DNA from: CAHJXF01 sp964657795 | GTDB taxonomy: Bacteria; Pseudomonadota; Gammaproteobacteria; Burkholderiales; Burkholderiaceae_D | NCBI GenBank assembly: GCA_964657795.1 | Contig: CAZZWS010000111.1 | Span: 1 to 13,363 of the forward strand | Length of the DNA: 13,363 nt | Direction of reading: 5' to 3' | Shown: positions 7,497-13,363 of the stretch, one piece after another | Layout: each line of letters starts with the position of its first letter | How positions within the stretch are numbered: the first letter of the stretch is position 1 | Made by a program: the position numbers and the translations under genes | Notes under the pieces: generated by a model | The model's input: the letters and a program-made list of their open reading frames with translations, nothing else | What the model was told of the DNA's origin: nothing | Databases searched by the model: none

Positions 7497-8396
7497 ATGC
7501 GCGACCTGAACCGGCACACCATCACGCGGGCAGTGATCGATCGTTTCGCCAACACGCCCGATCCGCGCCTGAAGCAGCTGATGACCAGCCTCGTCACGCA
7601 CCTCCACGACTTCGCCCGCGAGAACCAACTGACCGAACGCGAATGGCAACGAGCCATCGCGTTCCTGACCGCGACCGGCCAGCAGTGCGACGACCAGCGT
7701 CAGGAGTTCATCCTGTTGTCCGACGTGCTCGGCCTGTCGATGCTGACGGTCGCGTTGAACCAGGACAAGCCCGAGGGCTGCACCGAAGCCACGGTCTTCG
7801 GGCCGTTCCACATGGAGCACGCGCCGGAACTGGCGGACGGCGCCGACGTGGCGCAGGGCGCGGTCGGTCCGCCGCTGCACGTGCGCGGCACGGTCCGCGG
7901 CCTGCACGGCGAGCAGATCGCGGGCGCCGTCATCGACGTCTGGCAGGCCGATGCCGAAGGCTTCTACGACGTGCAACGTCCCGACCTCGATCGTCCGCAG
8001 GGGCGTGCCGTGATCCGGTCCGGCGCCGACGGCGCCTTCACGTTCGAGACCGTCGTCGCGGCACCCTATCCGATCCCGACGGATGGGCCGGTCGGGCAGT
8101 TGCTGAACGCCACGAAGCGCCATCCATGGCGTCCCGCGCATCTGCATTTCCGCATCCAGGCACCCGGCTACGAGACCTTGACGACCCACGTCTTTCGCGA
8201 CGATGCGCCGTGGCTCGATTCGGATGCGGTGTTCGGCGTGCGCCAGTCGCTGGTGCGCGCGTGGACGCCGCGCGCGGACGGCAGCCTCGAGCTGGCTTAC
8301 GATTTCATCCTCGCGCCGGCGGCGGCGGGCGACGCGCGATCGGGCGCCGGCGCTGCGACGCACTCCGAATCTTCTCCGATGGAACACATGCCATGA
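7497..8396 (+). CDS. Intradiol ring-cleavage dioxygenase, hydroxyquinol/catechol 1,2-dioxygenase type
   Basis: A 299-residue cytoplasmic Fe(III) enzyme that opens a catechol-type ring between its two hydroxyl carbons with O2 to give a cis,cis-muconate derivative. The ATG at 7497 is preceded by GAGGA (7485-7489) with 7-base spacing; the frame is open to a further ATG at 7416, but the family start fits 7497. An N-terminal helical dimerisation domain (about 1-105, with DVLGLSMLTVALNQ and ATVFGPF) precedes the catalytic barrel. All iron ligands are visible: Tyr157 (EGFYDV), Tyr191 (PYPIPTDGPVG), His215 and His217 (HPWRPAHLHF); Arg212 matches the conserved active-site arginine. HPWRPAHLHFRIQAPGYETL and DSDAVFGVR resemble hydroxyquinol or chlorocatechol enzymes more than protocatechuate 3,4-dioxygenase. 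The last ~27 residues are a low-complexity Ala/Gly/Ser tail. Its stop overlaps the start of the DoxX gene. Family firm, exact substrate open. Confidence 0.95.
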   Translation: MRDLNRHTITRAVIDRFANTPDPRLKQLMTSLVTHLHDFARENQLTEREWQRAIAFLTATGQQCDDQRQEFILLSDVLGLSMLTVALNQDKPEGCTEATVFGPFHMEHAPELADGADVAQGAVGPPLHVRGTVRGLHGEQIAGAVIDVWQADAEGFYDVQRPDLDRPQGRAVIRSGADGAFTFETVVAAPYPIPTDGPVGQLLNATKRHPWRPAHLHFRIQAPGYETLTTHVFRDDAPWLDSDAVFGVRQSLVRAWTPRADGSLELAYDFILAPAAAGDARSGAGAATHSESSPMEHMP

Positions 8397-8782
8397 ACAA
8401 CGACCGCTATCTCGCATTCGCAGGACGGCTGCTGATCGCCGTGATCTTCCTGCTGTCAGGCTTCGGCAAGCTGATGGGATATGCGAGCACGGTGGGCTAC
8501 TTCGCCAAGCTCGGCGTCCCGCTGCCCGAGGTCGTCGTGGCCATCTCGATCCTCGTCGAACTCGGCGGCGGCATCCTCCTCGTGATCGGTTACCGACTCG
8601 TGATCGTCGCGTCGGTCATGGCGGCCTTCACGATCGGCGCCGCGCTGATCGGCCATCGATTCTGGAACGCGACCGACCCGATGGTTCACATGCAGCAGAT
8701 GATCGACTTCCTCAAGAACGTCGCGATGGCCGGTGGCTTCCTGATGGTGATCGTCGATGCGCGACGGGTGCGCAGCCGGTGA
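8393..8782 (+). CDS. DoxX family integral membrane protein
   Basis: A 129-residue protein with four predicted membrane helices. It opens with the DoxX pattern LAFAGRLLIAVIFLLSGFGK (residues 7-26) and continues with VVVAISILVELGGGILLVIG (about 47-66), VIVASVMAAFTIGAALIGHRFW (about 69-90) and a last helix at about 107-123. The ATG at 8393 overlaps the dioxygenase stop codon (ATGA), so the two genes are probably translationally coupled. DoxX proteins are linked to quinone or redox functions in some bacteria, but most members have no proven role. Its place between a ring-cleaving dioxygenase and an aromatic acid permease suggests a membrane-side role in the same process, which is inference only. 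Confidence 0.9.
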   Translation: MNNDRYLAFAGRLLIAVIFLLSGFGKLMGYASTVGYFAKLGVPLPEVVVAISILVELGGGILLVIGYRLVIVASVMAAFTIGAALIGHRFWNATDPMVHMQQMIDFLKNVAMAGGFLMVIVDARRVRSR

Positions 8783-10143
8783 ACACGATCGCACCACCGA
8801 CGCTCGGCGGACCGTCGGTCGACCTCACCGCGCTGATCGACGGGCGACCGGTCGGCCGCTTCCAGATCGGGCTGCTGATGCTGCTCGGCGCATCGGTCGT
8901 GATGGACGGCTTCGACGCGCAGGCGATGGGCTTCGTCGCGCCGGCCATCATCCGCGCGTGGGGCATCGAGAAGGCGTCGCTCGGTCCGGTCTTCGGCGCC
9001 AGCCTGTTCGGCATGCTGGTCGGTTCGCTGATCCTGAGCCCGCTCGCCGACCGCGTCGGCCGGCGGCCGGTGCTGATCGGCGCCACGCTGTTCTTCGCGC
9101 TGTGCATGCTCGCGACGCCGCTCGTGTCTTCGGTCCGCGAACTGGTCGCGATCCGCTTCGTCACCGGCCTCGGGCTCGGCGGCATCATGGCCAACGCGAT
9201 GGCGCTGGCCGGTGAATACAGTCCGAAGCGCAAACGCGTCAGCCTGATGATGTGGGTGTCGTGCGGCTTCACGGCCGGCGCGATGCTGGGCGGCATCGTG
9301 TCCGCGTCGCTGATCCCGCGCTTCGGCTGGACCTCCGTGTTCGTGCTCGGTGGCGCGATCCCGCTCGTGATCGCCGCGGCGATGCTGCGCTTCCTGCCCG
9401 AGTCGATGCAATTCCTGGTGCTGCGTGGTCGCCGGCTCGACGCGGTCCATCGGTGGGTCGGCCGCATCGCGCCGGACGCGCGGCTCGCCGGCACGGAGGC
9501 GTTCGTGTCCGAAACGCGCGGCAGCGGGGCGCTGGTCGGCGAGTTGTTCCGCGAAGGCCGCACCGGCATCACGTTGCTGATGTGGGCGATCAATTTCATG
9601 AACCTGCTCAACCTGTACTTCCTGTCGAGCTGGCTGCCGACGTTGGTGACGACCAGCGGACACGACCTGCCGACCGCCGTGCTGGTCGGCACGGTGCTCC
9701 AGTTCGGTGGTGTCCTCGGCACGATCGCGATGGGACCGGTCATCGATCGCCTCGGTTTCTATCGCGTGCTGGTTCCGGCATTCGCCATCGCCGCCGTCGC
9801 GGTGTGGGCGATCGGCCAGCCGTCGCTGTCGCTCGGTCCGCTGTGCGTCGTGGTGTTCGTCAGCGGCGTGTGCATCGTCGGTGGCCAGCCGGCCATCAAC
9901 GCGCTGGCCGCGACGCTCTATCCGACCACGATCCGCTCGACCGGCGTCGGCTGGAGCCTCGGCATCGGCCGAGCGGGGTCGATCGTCGGGCCGGTCGTCG
10001 CGGGTCAGCTGATCGGATGGAAGTGGGACAACGCCGCGCTGTTCTTCGCAGCCGCCTTGCCGGCCGTGCTGTCGTGTCTGATGCTGGCCGCGATGTCGTT
10101 CCTGAAGGTGGCGCGGCCGCCGGTACTCCCGGCCGATCGCTGA
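8779..10143 (+). CDS. MFS transporter, aromatic acid:H+ symporter (AAHS) type
   Basis: A 454-residue inner-membrane permease with 12 expected membrane helices. The GTG at 8779 overlaps the DoxX stop codon (GTGA), which marks translational coupling. AAHS/PcaK features are visible: VVMDGFDAQAMGF in helix 1 with Asp43 and Asp46 (the DGxD motif essential in PcaK), the loop 2-3 motif SPLADRVGRRPVL (about 87-99), and AGEYSPKRKR after helix 4 (144-153). The second half carries the parallel motif GPVIDRLGFYRVL and the late motif YPTTIRSTGVGWSLGIGRAGSIVGP. Members import 4-hydroxybenzoate, protocatechuate, gentisate, vanillate and similar acids with protons. The link to the dioxygenase strongly suggests uptake of the ring substrate or its precursor; which acid is unknown. 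Confidence 0.93.
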   Translation: MNTIAPPTLGGPSVDLTALIDGRPVGRFQIGLLMLLGASVVMDGFDAQAMGFVAPAIIRAWGIEKASLGPVFGASLFGMLVGSLILSPLADRVGRRPVLIGATLFFALCMLATPLVSSVRELVAIRFVTGLGLGGIMANAMALAGEYSPKRKRVSLMMWVSCGFTAGAMLGGIVSASLIPRFGWTSVFVLGGAIPLVIAAAMLRFLPESMQFLVLRGRRLDAVHRWVGRIAPDARLAGTEAFVSETRGSGALVGELFREGRTGITLLMWAINFMNLLNLYFLSSWLPTLVTTSGHDLPTAVLVGTVLQFGGVLGTIAMGPVIDRLGFYRVLVPAFAIAAVAVWAIGQPSLSLGPLCVVVFVSGVCIVGGQPAINALAATLYPTTIRSTGVGWSLGIGRAGSIVGPVVAGQLIGWKWDNAALFFAAALPAVLSCLMLAAMSFLKVARPPVLPADR

Positions 10144-10166
10144 AGGTCTGAATGGTTGCGATGTCA

Positions 10167-10185
10167 ACGAATTCGTATTCGTACG
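10167..10185. promoter_or_regulatory. Palindrome and repeat cluster before the aldo/keto reductase gene
   Basis: The 61-bp gap before the aldo/keto reductase is noticeably AT-richer than its surroundings. It contains the perfect 10-bp palindrome ACGAATTCGT (10167-10176), whose second half is repeated directly as ATTCGT ATTCGT (10171-10182) and runs into the palindrome CGTACG (10180-10185). Clustered dyads like this are typical of operators. No convincing -35/-10 pair is visible, and no cognate regulator can be named. Confidence 0.3.
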
Positions 10186-10204
10186 CCGAACTGGAAAACT
10201 CGCC

Positions 10205-11188
10205 ATGAAATACGCCAACCTCGGCCGCACCGGCCTCAAGGTTTCGCCGGTCTGCCTCGGCTGCATGACGTACGGCGTTCCCGATCGCGGCAACCATCCA
10301 TGGACGCTCGACGAGGCCGCGAGCCGGCCTCTGATCCGGCACGCGATCGAGCTCGGCATCAACTTCTTCGACACGGCCAACAGCTATTCGGACGGCACCA
10401 GCGAGGAGATCGTCGGGCGTGCATTGCGCGATTTCGCGAAGCGCGACGAGATCGTCATCGCCACCAAGGTGTTCTTCGCGTCGCGCGAGGGACCGAACCT
10501 GAGCGGACTGTCACGGAAAGCCATCCTGCGCGAGGTCGACGGCAGCCTGCGGCGCCTGGGCACCGACTACATCGACCTCTACCAGATCCACCGCTTCGAC
10601 CAGCACACGCCGATCGAGGAGACGCTCGAGGCGCTGCACGACGTGGTCAAGGCCGGGAAGGTCCGCTACATCGGCGCTTCGTCGATGTTCGCGTGGCAGT
10701 TCGCCAAGATGCTGGCGACGTCGGAGCGTCACGGCTGGACGCGGCTCGTGACGATGCAGAACCATCTCAACCTCATCAACCGCGAGGAAGAGCGCGAGAT
10801 GTTGCCGCTGTGCGCCGACGCCGGTATCGGCGTGATCCCGTGGAGTCCGCTGGCGCGAGGTCGCTTGACGCGCGACTGGAACGCGACGACCGAGCGTTCG
10901 GAGACCGACGACTTCGGCAAGACGTTGTATCGGCCGCAGACCGCGGACGCCGATCGTCAGGTCGTCGAGGCGGTCGCGAGCGTGGCGGCGGCACGCGGCG
11001 TGTCGCGCGCACAAATCGCGCTCGCGTGGGTGATGCGGGCGCGGGCCGTGAGCGCGCCGATCGTCGGGGCTTCGAAGATGCAGCATCTCGACGACGCCGT
11101 CGCGGCGTTGTCGATCAAGCTGACGAGGGAAGAAATCGCGACGCTCGAACGACCTTACGTGCCCCACGAGGTCGCGGGCTTTCGGTAG
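10205..11188 (+). CDS. Aldo/keto reductase
   Basis: A 327-residue NADPH-dependent oxidoreductase of the aldo/keto reductase superfamily, (beta/alpha)8 barrel, cytoplasmic. The start MKYANLGRTGLKVSPVCLGC is classical. The full catalytic tetrad is present: Asp56 and Tyr61 (FFDTANSYSDG), Lys88 (IATKVFF) and His129 (YQIHRFD). The later segments MQNHLNLINREEEREMLPLC and GVIPWSPLARGRLTR (about 180-225) and the cofactor-binding region ARAVSAPIVGASKMQHLDDA also fit. It resembles the YajO/Tas-type bacterial branch and reduces aldehydes or ketones to alcohols; the substrate cannot be predicted. Only a weak GGA precedes the ATG. It follows the permease by 61 bp on the same strand and may be the last gene of the ring-cleavage operon or have its own promoter. 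Confidence 0.93.
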   Translation: MKYANLGRTGLKVSPVCLGCMTYGVPDRGNHPWTLDEAASRPLIRHAIELGINFFDTANSYSDGTSEEIVGRALRDFAKRDEIVIATKVFFASREGPNLSGLSRKAILREVDGSLRRLGTDYIDLYQIHRFDQHTPIEETLEALHDVVKAGKVRYIGASSMFAWQFAKMLATSERHGWTRLVTMQNHLNLINREEEREMLPLCADAGIGVIPWSPLARGRLTRDWNATTERSETDDFGKTLYRPQTADADRQVVEAVASVAAARGVSRAQIALAWVMRARAVSAPIVGASKMQHLDDAVAALSIKLTREEIATLERPYVPHEVAGFR

Positions 11189-11244
11189 CGCCGCGCTTCA
11201 GGGGTCGTCGTCGTCCATCCGATGACGAACCGCCGGCACGGTCA

Positions 11245-11264
11245 CATGCGAGGCATGCGATTTT
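11245..11264 (+). terminator. Weak candidate terminator after the aldo/keto reductase
   Basis: CATGC (11245-11249) pairs with GCATG (11253-11257) around a GAG loop and is followed by CGATTTT. The stem is only 5 bp and the T run short, so strength is doubtful. It lies in the 150-bp convergent gap between the aldo/keto reductase and the alpha/beta hydrolase, the expected place for a terminator. Nothing else is recognisable in this gap. Confidence 0.3.
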
Positions 11265-11338
11265 GCGTTGCGAGTGCGACGCAGCCTGATACCGCAGATG
11301 CACAAGGAAGCCTGTGCGCGTGACCAGCGACGGTCGAG

Positions 11339-12361
11339 TCAGTGAAGCAGGGCGTCGAGCAGTGCGCGATTGAAACGCGCGGGTTCCTGAATCTGCGGCG
11401 CATGGCCGAGGCCGGCGAACTCGATCAACTTGCCGTTCGGCAGGCGCGCGGCGACTTCCTTGCCGAGCATGTCGTAGTGCCCGACGCGGGACTTGACCTC
11501 CGGCGGTGCGATGTCGCTGCCGATCGCCGTCGTGTCCGAGGTGCCGATCATCAGCACCACCGGCATCGCGAGCAACGGTAGCTCGTAGATCACCGGCTGC
11601 GTGAAGATCATGTTGTAGATCAGCGCCGAGTTCCACGCGACGAGACGATGTCCCGGACCGGCGTTGAGCCCCGCGAGCATGTCGACCCAGCGTTCGTACT
11701 CGGGCTTCCACTGGCCGACGTAGTAGGTGGTCTTCTCGTATTGCCGCACGCTGTCGGCTGACAGCTTCAGCTCGCGCTCGAACCACTGGTCGACGGTGCG
11801 GTAGGGCACGCCGAGCGCCTTCCAGTCCTCGAGCCCGATCGGGTTCACGAGCACGAGCTGCTCGGTCGCGTCGGGATACATCAGCGCATAGCGCGTCGCG
11901 AGCATGCCGCCGGTCGAGTGGCCGACGACGACCGCGCGATCGACGCCGAGCTGTTGCAACAGCTCGCGCGTGTTGGTCGCGAGCTGCTCGAAGCTGTACT
12001 GGTAGTGCTCGGGCTTGGTCGACGCGCACCAGCCGATCTGGTCCGGCACGACGACACGATAGCCGGCCGCGGTCAACGCGACGATCGACGTCTCCCAGGT
12101 CGCACCGCAGAAGTTCTTGCCGTGCATCAGCACGACGGTCCGGCCGTTCGGAGTGCCGGTGGCGGCGACGTCCATGAAGGCCATCTGCAGCGACGAGCCT
12201 TGCGACGTGAAGGCGAAGTGCTGCAGCGGATAGGGATAGGCGAAGCCTTCGAGCTCGAGGCCGTAGGTCGGCGCGTCGGCGGCGATGGAAAGCGTGCAGA
12301 GAACCGACGCGACGCAAGCGAGAGCCGCGAGACCGCATCGCATGGCAAGAGACATGCGCAT
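11339..12361 (-). CDS. Exported alpha/beta hydrolase
   Basis: A 340-residue alpha/beta-hydrolase-fold protein. The N-terminus, MRMSLAMRCGLAALACVASV followed by LCTLSIAADA, is a signal peptide with likely cleavage near residues 27-30, so the enzyme is periplasmic or secreted. The fold is complete: oxyanion-hole segment HGKNF (80-84), nucleophile elbow GHSTGG with Ser149, and probable acid and base in GTSDTTA (Asp276) and GLGHAPQ (His320). A cap region spans about residues 175-260. Such enzymes hydrolyse esters, lactones or C-C bonds. HGKNF and the family resemblance do not define a substrate. The first ATG (12361) was taken as start; in-frame ATGs at 12355 and 12343 are possible and none has a clear ribosome-binding site. 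It is 25 bp downstream of creA on the same strand and could be co-transcribed with it. Confidence 0.92.
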   Translation of the reverse strand: MRMSLAMRCGLAALACVASVLCTLSIAADAPTYGLELEGFAYPYPLQHFAFTSQGSSLQMAFMDVAATGTPNGRTVVLMHGKNFCGATWETSIVALTAAGYRVVVPDQIGWCASTKPEHYQYSFEQLATNTRELLQQLGVDRAVVVGHSTGGMLATRYALMYPDATEQLVLVNPIGLEDWKALGVPYRTVDQWFERELKLSADSVRQYEKTTYYVGQWKPEYERWVDMLAGLNAGPGHRLVAWNSALIYNMIFTQPVIYELPLLAMPVVLMIGTSDTTAIGSDIAPPEVKSRVGHYDMLGKEVAARLPNGKLIEFAGLGHAPQIQEPARFNRALLDALLH

Positions 12362-12386
12362 GGCGTGGGCCCTGATCGTCGACCGA

Positions 12387-12851
12387 CTACTTCAACCGGA
12401 TCGGCGTACCCCGGTCCACCGGTACCACCGTCACGCTGTTCTGCGGCGAGCCGTCGATCAGCCTGTCCGAGTACGTCAGATACACCAGCGCATTGCGTGC
12501 CCTGTCGACCATCCGCACCACGCGCAGCCGCTTGAACAGGATCGACTGGCGCTCGGTCAGCACCTCTTCCTGCTGCGGGATCACCGCCGTGAAAGCGATC
12601 GGTCCGACTTGGCGGCAGGCGATCGACGCGTTCGCCTTGTCATCGGCGAGACCGACGGCGCCCTTGATGCCGCCGGTCTTCGCGCGCGACACGTAGCAGG
12701 TCACGCCCGAGACCTTCGGATCGTCGTAGGCGTCGACGACGATCTTGTGGTCCGGACCGATCAGCTTGAACGCCGTGTCGACGTCACCGATCGATTCGGC
12801 GTGCGAAGCCGAACCGACCAGGACGAGCAGCGCGACGGCGACGGTCTTCAC
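12387..12851 (-). CDS. creA: CreA family protein
   Basis: A 154-residue protein strongly resembling Escherichia coli CreA along its length: IGDVDTAFKLIGPDHKIVV (residues 21-39), DPKVSGVTCYVSRAKTGGIK (44-63), CRQVGPI, RNALVYLTYSDRLIDGSPQN (about 118-137) and a VVPV tail. The start is GTG at 12851, preceded by GGCGGA as a possible ribosome-binding site. The N-terminus MKTVAVALLVLVGSASHA is a signal peptide, predicting a periplasmic location. The biochemical function of CreA is unknown even in E. coli, where it sits beside the creBCD two-component locus; no creBCD genes are here. It lies 11 bp after the stop of a small His-rich secreted peptide gene, so both are probably co-transcribed. Confidence 0.95.
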   Translation of the reverse strand: MKTVAVALLVLVGSASHAESIGDVDTAFKLIGPDHKIVVDAYDDPKVSGVTCYVSRAKTGGIKGAVGLADDKANASIACRQVGPIAFTAVIPQQEEVLTERQSILFKRLRVVRMVDRARNALVYLTYSDRLIDGSPQNSVTVVPVDRGTPIRLK

Positions 12852-12855
12852 GGAT

Positions 12856-12872
12856 CCGCCGATCAGCGGCGG
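12856..12872 (-). promoter_or_regulatory. Hairpin covering the creA ribosome-binding site
   Basis: On the - strand CCGCC (12872-12868) can pair with GGCGG (12860-12856) around a 7-base loop GCTGATC. The loop contains the TGA stop of the His-rich peptide gene, and the 3' arm forms most of the probable creA ribosome-binding site, 4 bases before its GTG. Ribosomes finishing the upstream gene would open this hairpin, so it could couple translation of the two genes. The stem is short (5 bp, all G-C). Confidence 0.35.
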
Positions 12873-12997
12873 ACGACGTGGTGGACCGGATGATGGTGGT
12901 GATGGCGATGATGATGGCGTGGCGCCGCCGATGCGCCGATGGTCACGCCGAGGAGGGCGAGGGCGGCGAGTGCTTTGAGCGAGGTCGAGAGACGCAT
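12863..12997 (-). CDS. Small secreted histidine-rich peptide
   Basis: A 44-residue protein. The ATG at 12997 is preceded on the - strand by AAGGAA, a good ribosome-binding site; a longer frame from 13165 would place that site inside the gene and adds sequence that looks non-coding. The first ~24 residues, MRLSTSLKALAALALLGVTI plus GASA, are a clear signal peptide. The predicted mature part is about 20 residues, APRHHHRHHHHHPVHHVVRR, with ten histidines and four arginines. Similar short His-cluster exported proteins occur in Burkholderiales. Metal (Ni, Cu, Zn) binding in the periplasm is the natural guess but is unproven; the role is unknown. It is the first gene of a likely two- or three-gene - strand unit with creA and possibly the hydrolase. 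Confidence 0.75.
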   Translation of the reverse strand: MRLSTSLKALAALALLGVTIGASAAPRHHHRHHHHHPVHHVVRR

Positions 12998-13146
12998 GAT
13001 GTTTCCTTGAGGAAGCAAATAAGGGACGAAAGACTTCGAGAACCGATGCCTTAACGGTTCAAACCGGCGAACGGTAGACAGCGACGCGCCGTTTTTTTCG
13101 GCGCTTCGCAAGTTTTGGGTCGGACAATCCTCGCCTGTCTTACAGG
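12998..13146. promoter_or_regulatory. Divergent intergenic region with two inverted repeats
   Basis: This gap separates the - strand His-rich peptide gene from the + strand gene at the right edge and must hold both promoters. It is less GC-rich than the genes. It contains CGGTTCAAACCG (13055-13066, 5-bp arms) and GCGCCG-T7-CGGCGC (13086-13104, perfect 6-bp arms around a loop of seven T). No -35/-10 pair stands out on either strand. Confidence 0.35.
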
Positions 13147-13182
13147 ATGCGGCCGGCGTCAGCATTTACGATGCGGTCCAAC

Positions 13183-13363
13183 ATGGATCAGCCTCCCAGC
13201 GACGTCAACGCGACCCCGCAGCCCTATCGCCTCGGCTATCGCGAAGGTTTTCGCGACGGCTATGGCGAAGCCGAACGGCACGCGAAGCAGGACGAAGAAA
13301 AAAAGCAGAAGGACCGGAAGGACGCGAAGGACGGCGACGATAAAGAGGGCGACGACAAACAGG
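13183..13363 (+). CDS. Hypothetical charged protein, 3' end cut by window
   Basis: An open frame runs without a stop to the window edge. From the ATG at 13183 it reads MDQPPSDVNATPQPYRLGYR, then EGFRDGYGEAERHAKQ, then a Lys/Asp/Glu-rich run (EEKKQKDRKDAKDGDDKEGD) to the edge. In-frame ATGs at 13147 and 13171 are also possible and none has a clear ribosome-binding site, so the start is uncertain. YRLGYREGFRDGYGEA is a short Gly/Tyr/Arg repeat (GYREGFRDGYGEA spaced every four residues) of the kind seen at the N-terminus of small hypothetical proteins in proteobacteria. No signal peptide, membrane segment or known domain is visible in the 60 residues available. Coding is plausible because the frame uses GC-rich third positions at first, but function is unknown. 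Confidence 0.5.
   Translation, partial: MDQPPSDVNATPQPYRLGYREGFRDGYGEAERHAKQDEEKKQKDRKDAKDGDDKEGDDKQ

Noticed and set aside
8686..10380. Very long antisense open frame across the permease gene
   Set aside because: The translation is an Arg/Asp/His/Gln-rich low-complexity string typical of antisense frames; the + strand encodes a complete MFS transporter.
12863..13165. A 100-residue version of the His-rich protein starting at 13165
   Set aside because: The internal ATG at 12997 has a good ribosome-binding site and starts a clean signal peptide; the longer version buries the signal peptide.
1..13363. CRISPR arrays, tRNA or rRNA genes, insertion sequences, toxin-antitoxin or defence genes
   Set aside because: No regularly spaced repeats, cloverleaf-like sequences, transposase motifs or terminal inverted repeats were seen on reading both strands.

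Overview
The window is GC-rich, gene-dense bacterial DNA with short gaps and many GTG or overlapping starts. A GcvA-type LysR regulator, a TRAP transporter with fused small and large membrane subunits, an AAHS-type aromatic acid permease, CreA and a tiny secreted histidine-rich peptide together suggest a betaproteobacterium, most likely of the Burkholderiales. That placement is inference from gene content. No rRNA, tRNA, CRISPR array, transposase or phage gene is visible.

Layout. (1) 1-1578: two regulators in tandem on the + strand, a GntR/FCD regulator cut by the left edge and a LysR regulator. (2) 1714-5578: a + strand uptake and metabolism block. It holds a class II aldolase-fold protein lacking the usual catalytic glutamate, a strong intrinsic terminator, a Tat-exported TRAP solute-binding protein and a fused DctQM permease. 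(3) 5613-7400: a secreted DUF885 protein on the - strand, convergent with the permease. (4) 7497-11188: a second + strand block, made of an intradiol ring-cleavage dioxygenase, a DoxX membrane protein and an MFS aromatic acid transporter joined by overlapping stop/start codons, then an aldo/keto reductase. (5) 11339-12997: - strand genes for an exported alpha/beta hydrolase, CreA and a 44-residue His-rich secreted peptide. (6) From about 13183: the start of a charged + strand protein cut by the right edge.

Functional reading. Blocks 1, 2 and 4 look like an accessory catabolic island for organic, probably aromatic, acids. The two transporters would bring in carboxylates, the dioxygenase would open a catechol- or hydroxyquinol-type ring, and the reductase and aldolase-fold protein would act on the substrate or its breakdown products. 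The regulators would respond to an acid ligand. The substrate cannot be read from the sequence. The hydroxylase that would make the diol and the classical downstream enzymes (cycloisomerase, iron-type maleylacetate reductase) are not in the window. Blocks 5 and 6 look like envelope and housekeeping functions.

I see no clear-cut new defence or mobile system. The least ordinary points are the aldolase-fold protein with a changed active site next to a TRAP system, the overlapping dioxygenase-DoxX-permease unit, the GTATAC palindrome where the LysR ribosome-binding site should be, and the hairpin spanning the junction between the His-rich peptide and creA.
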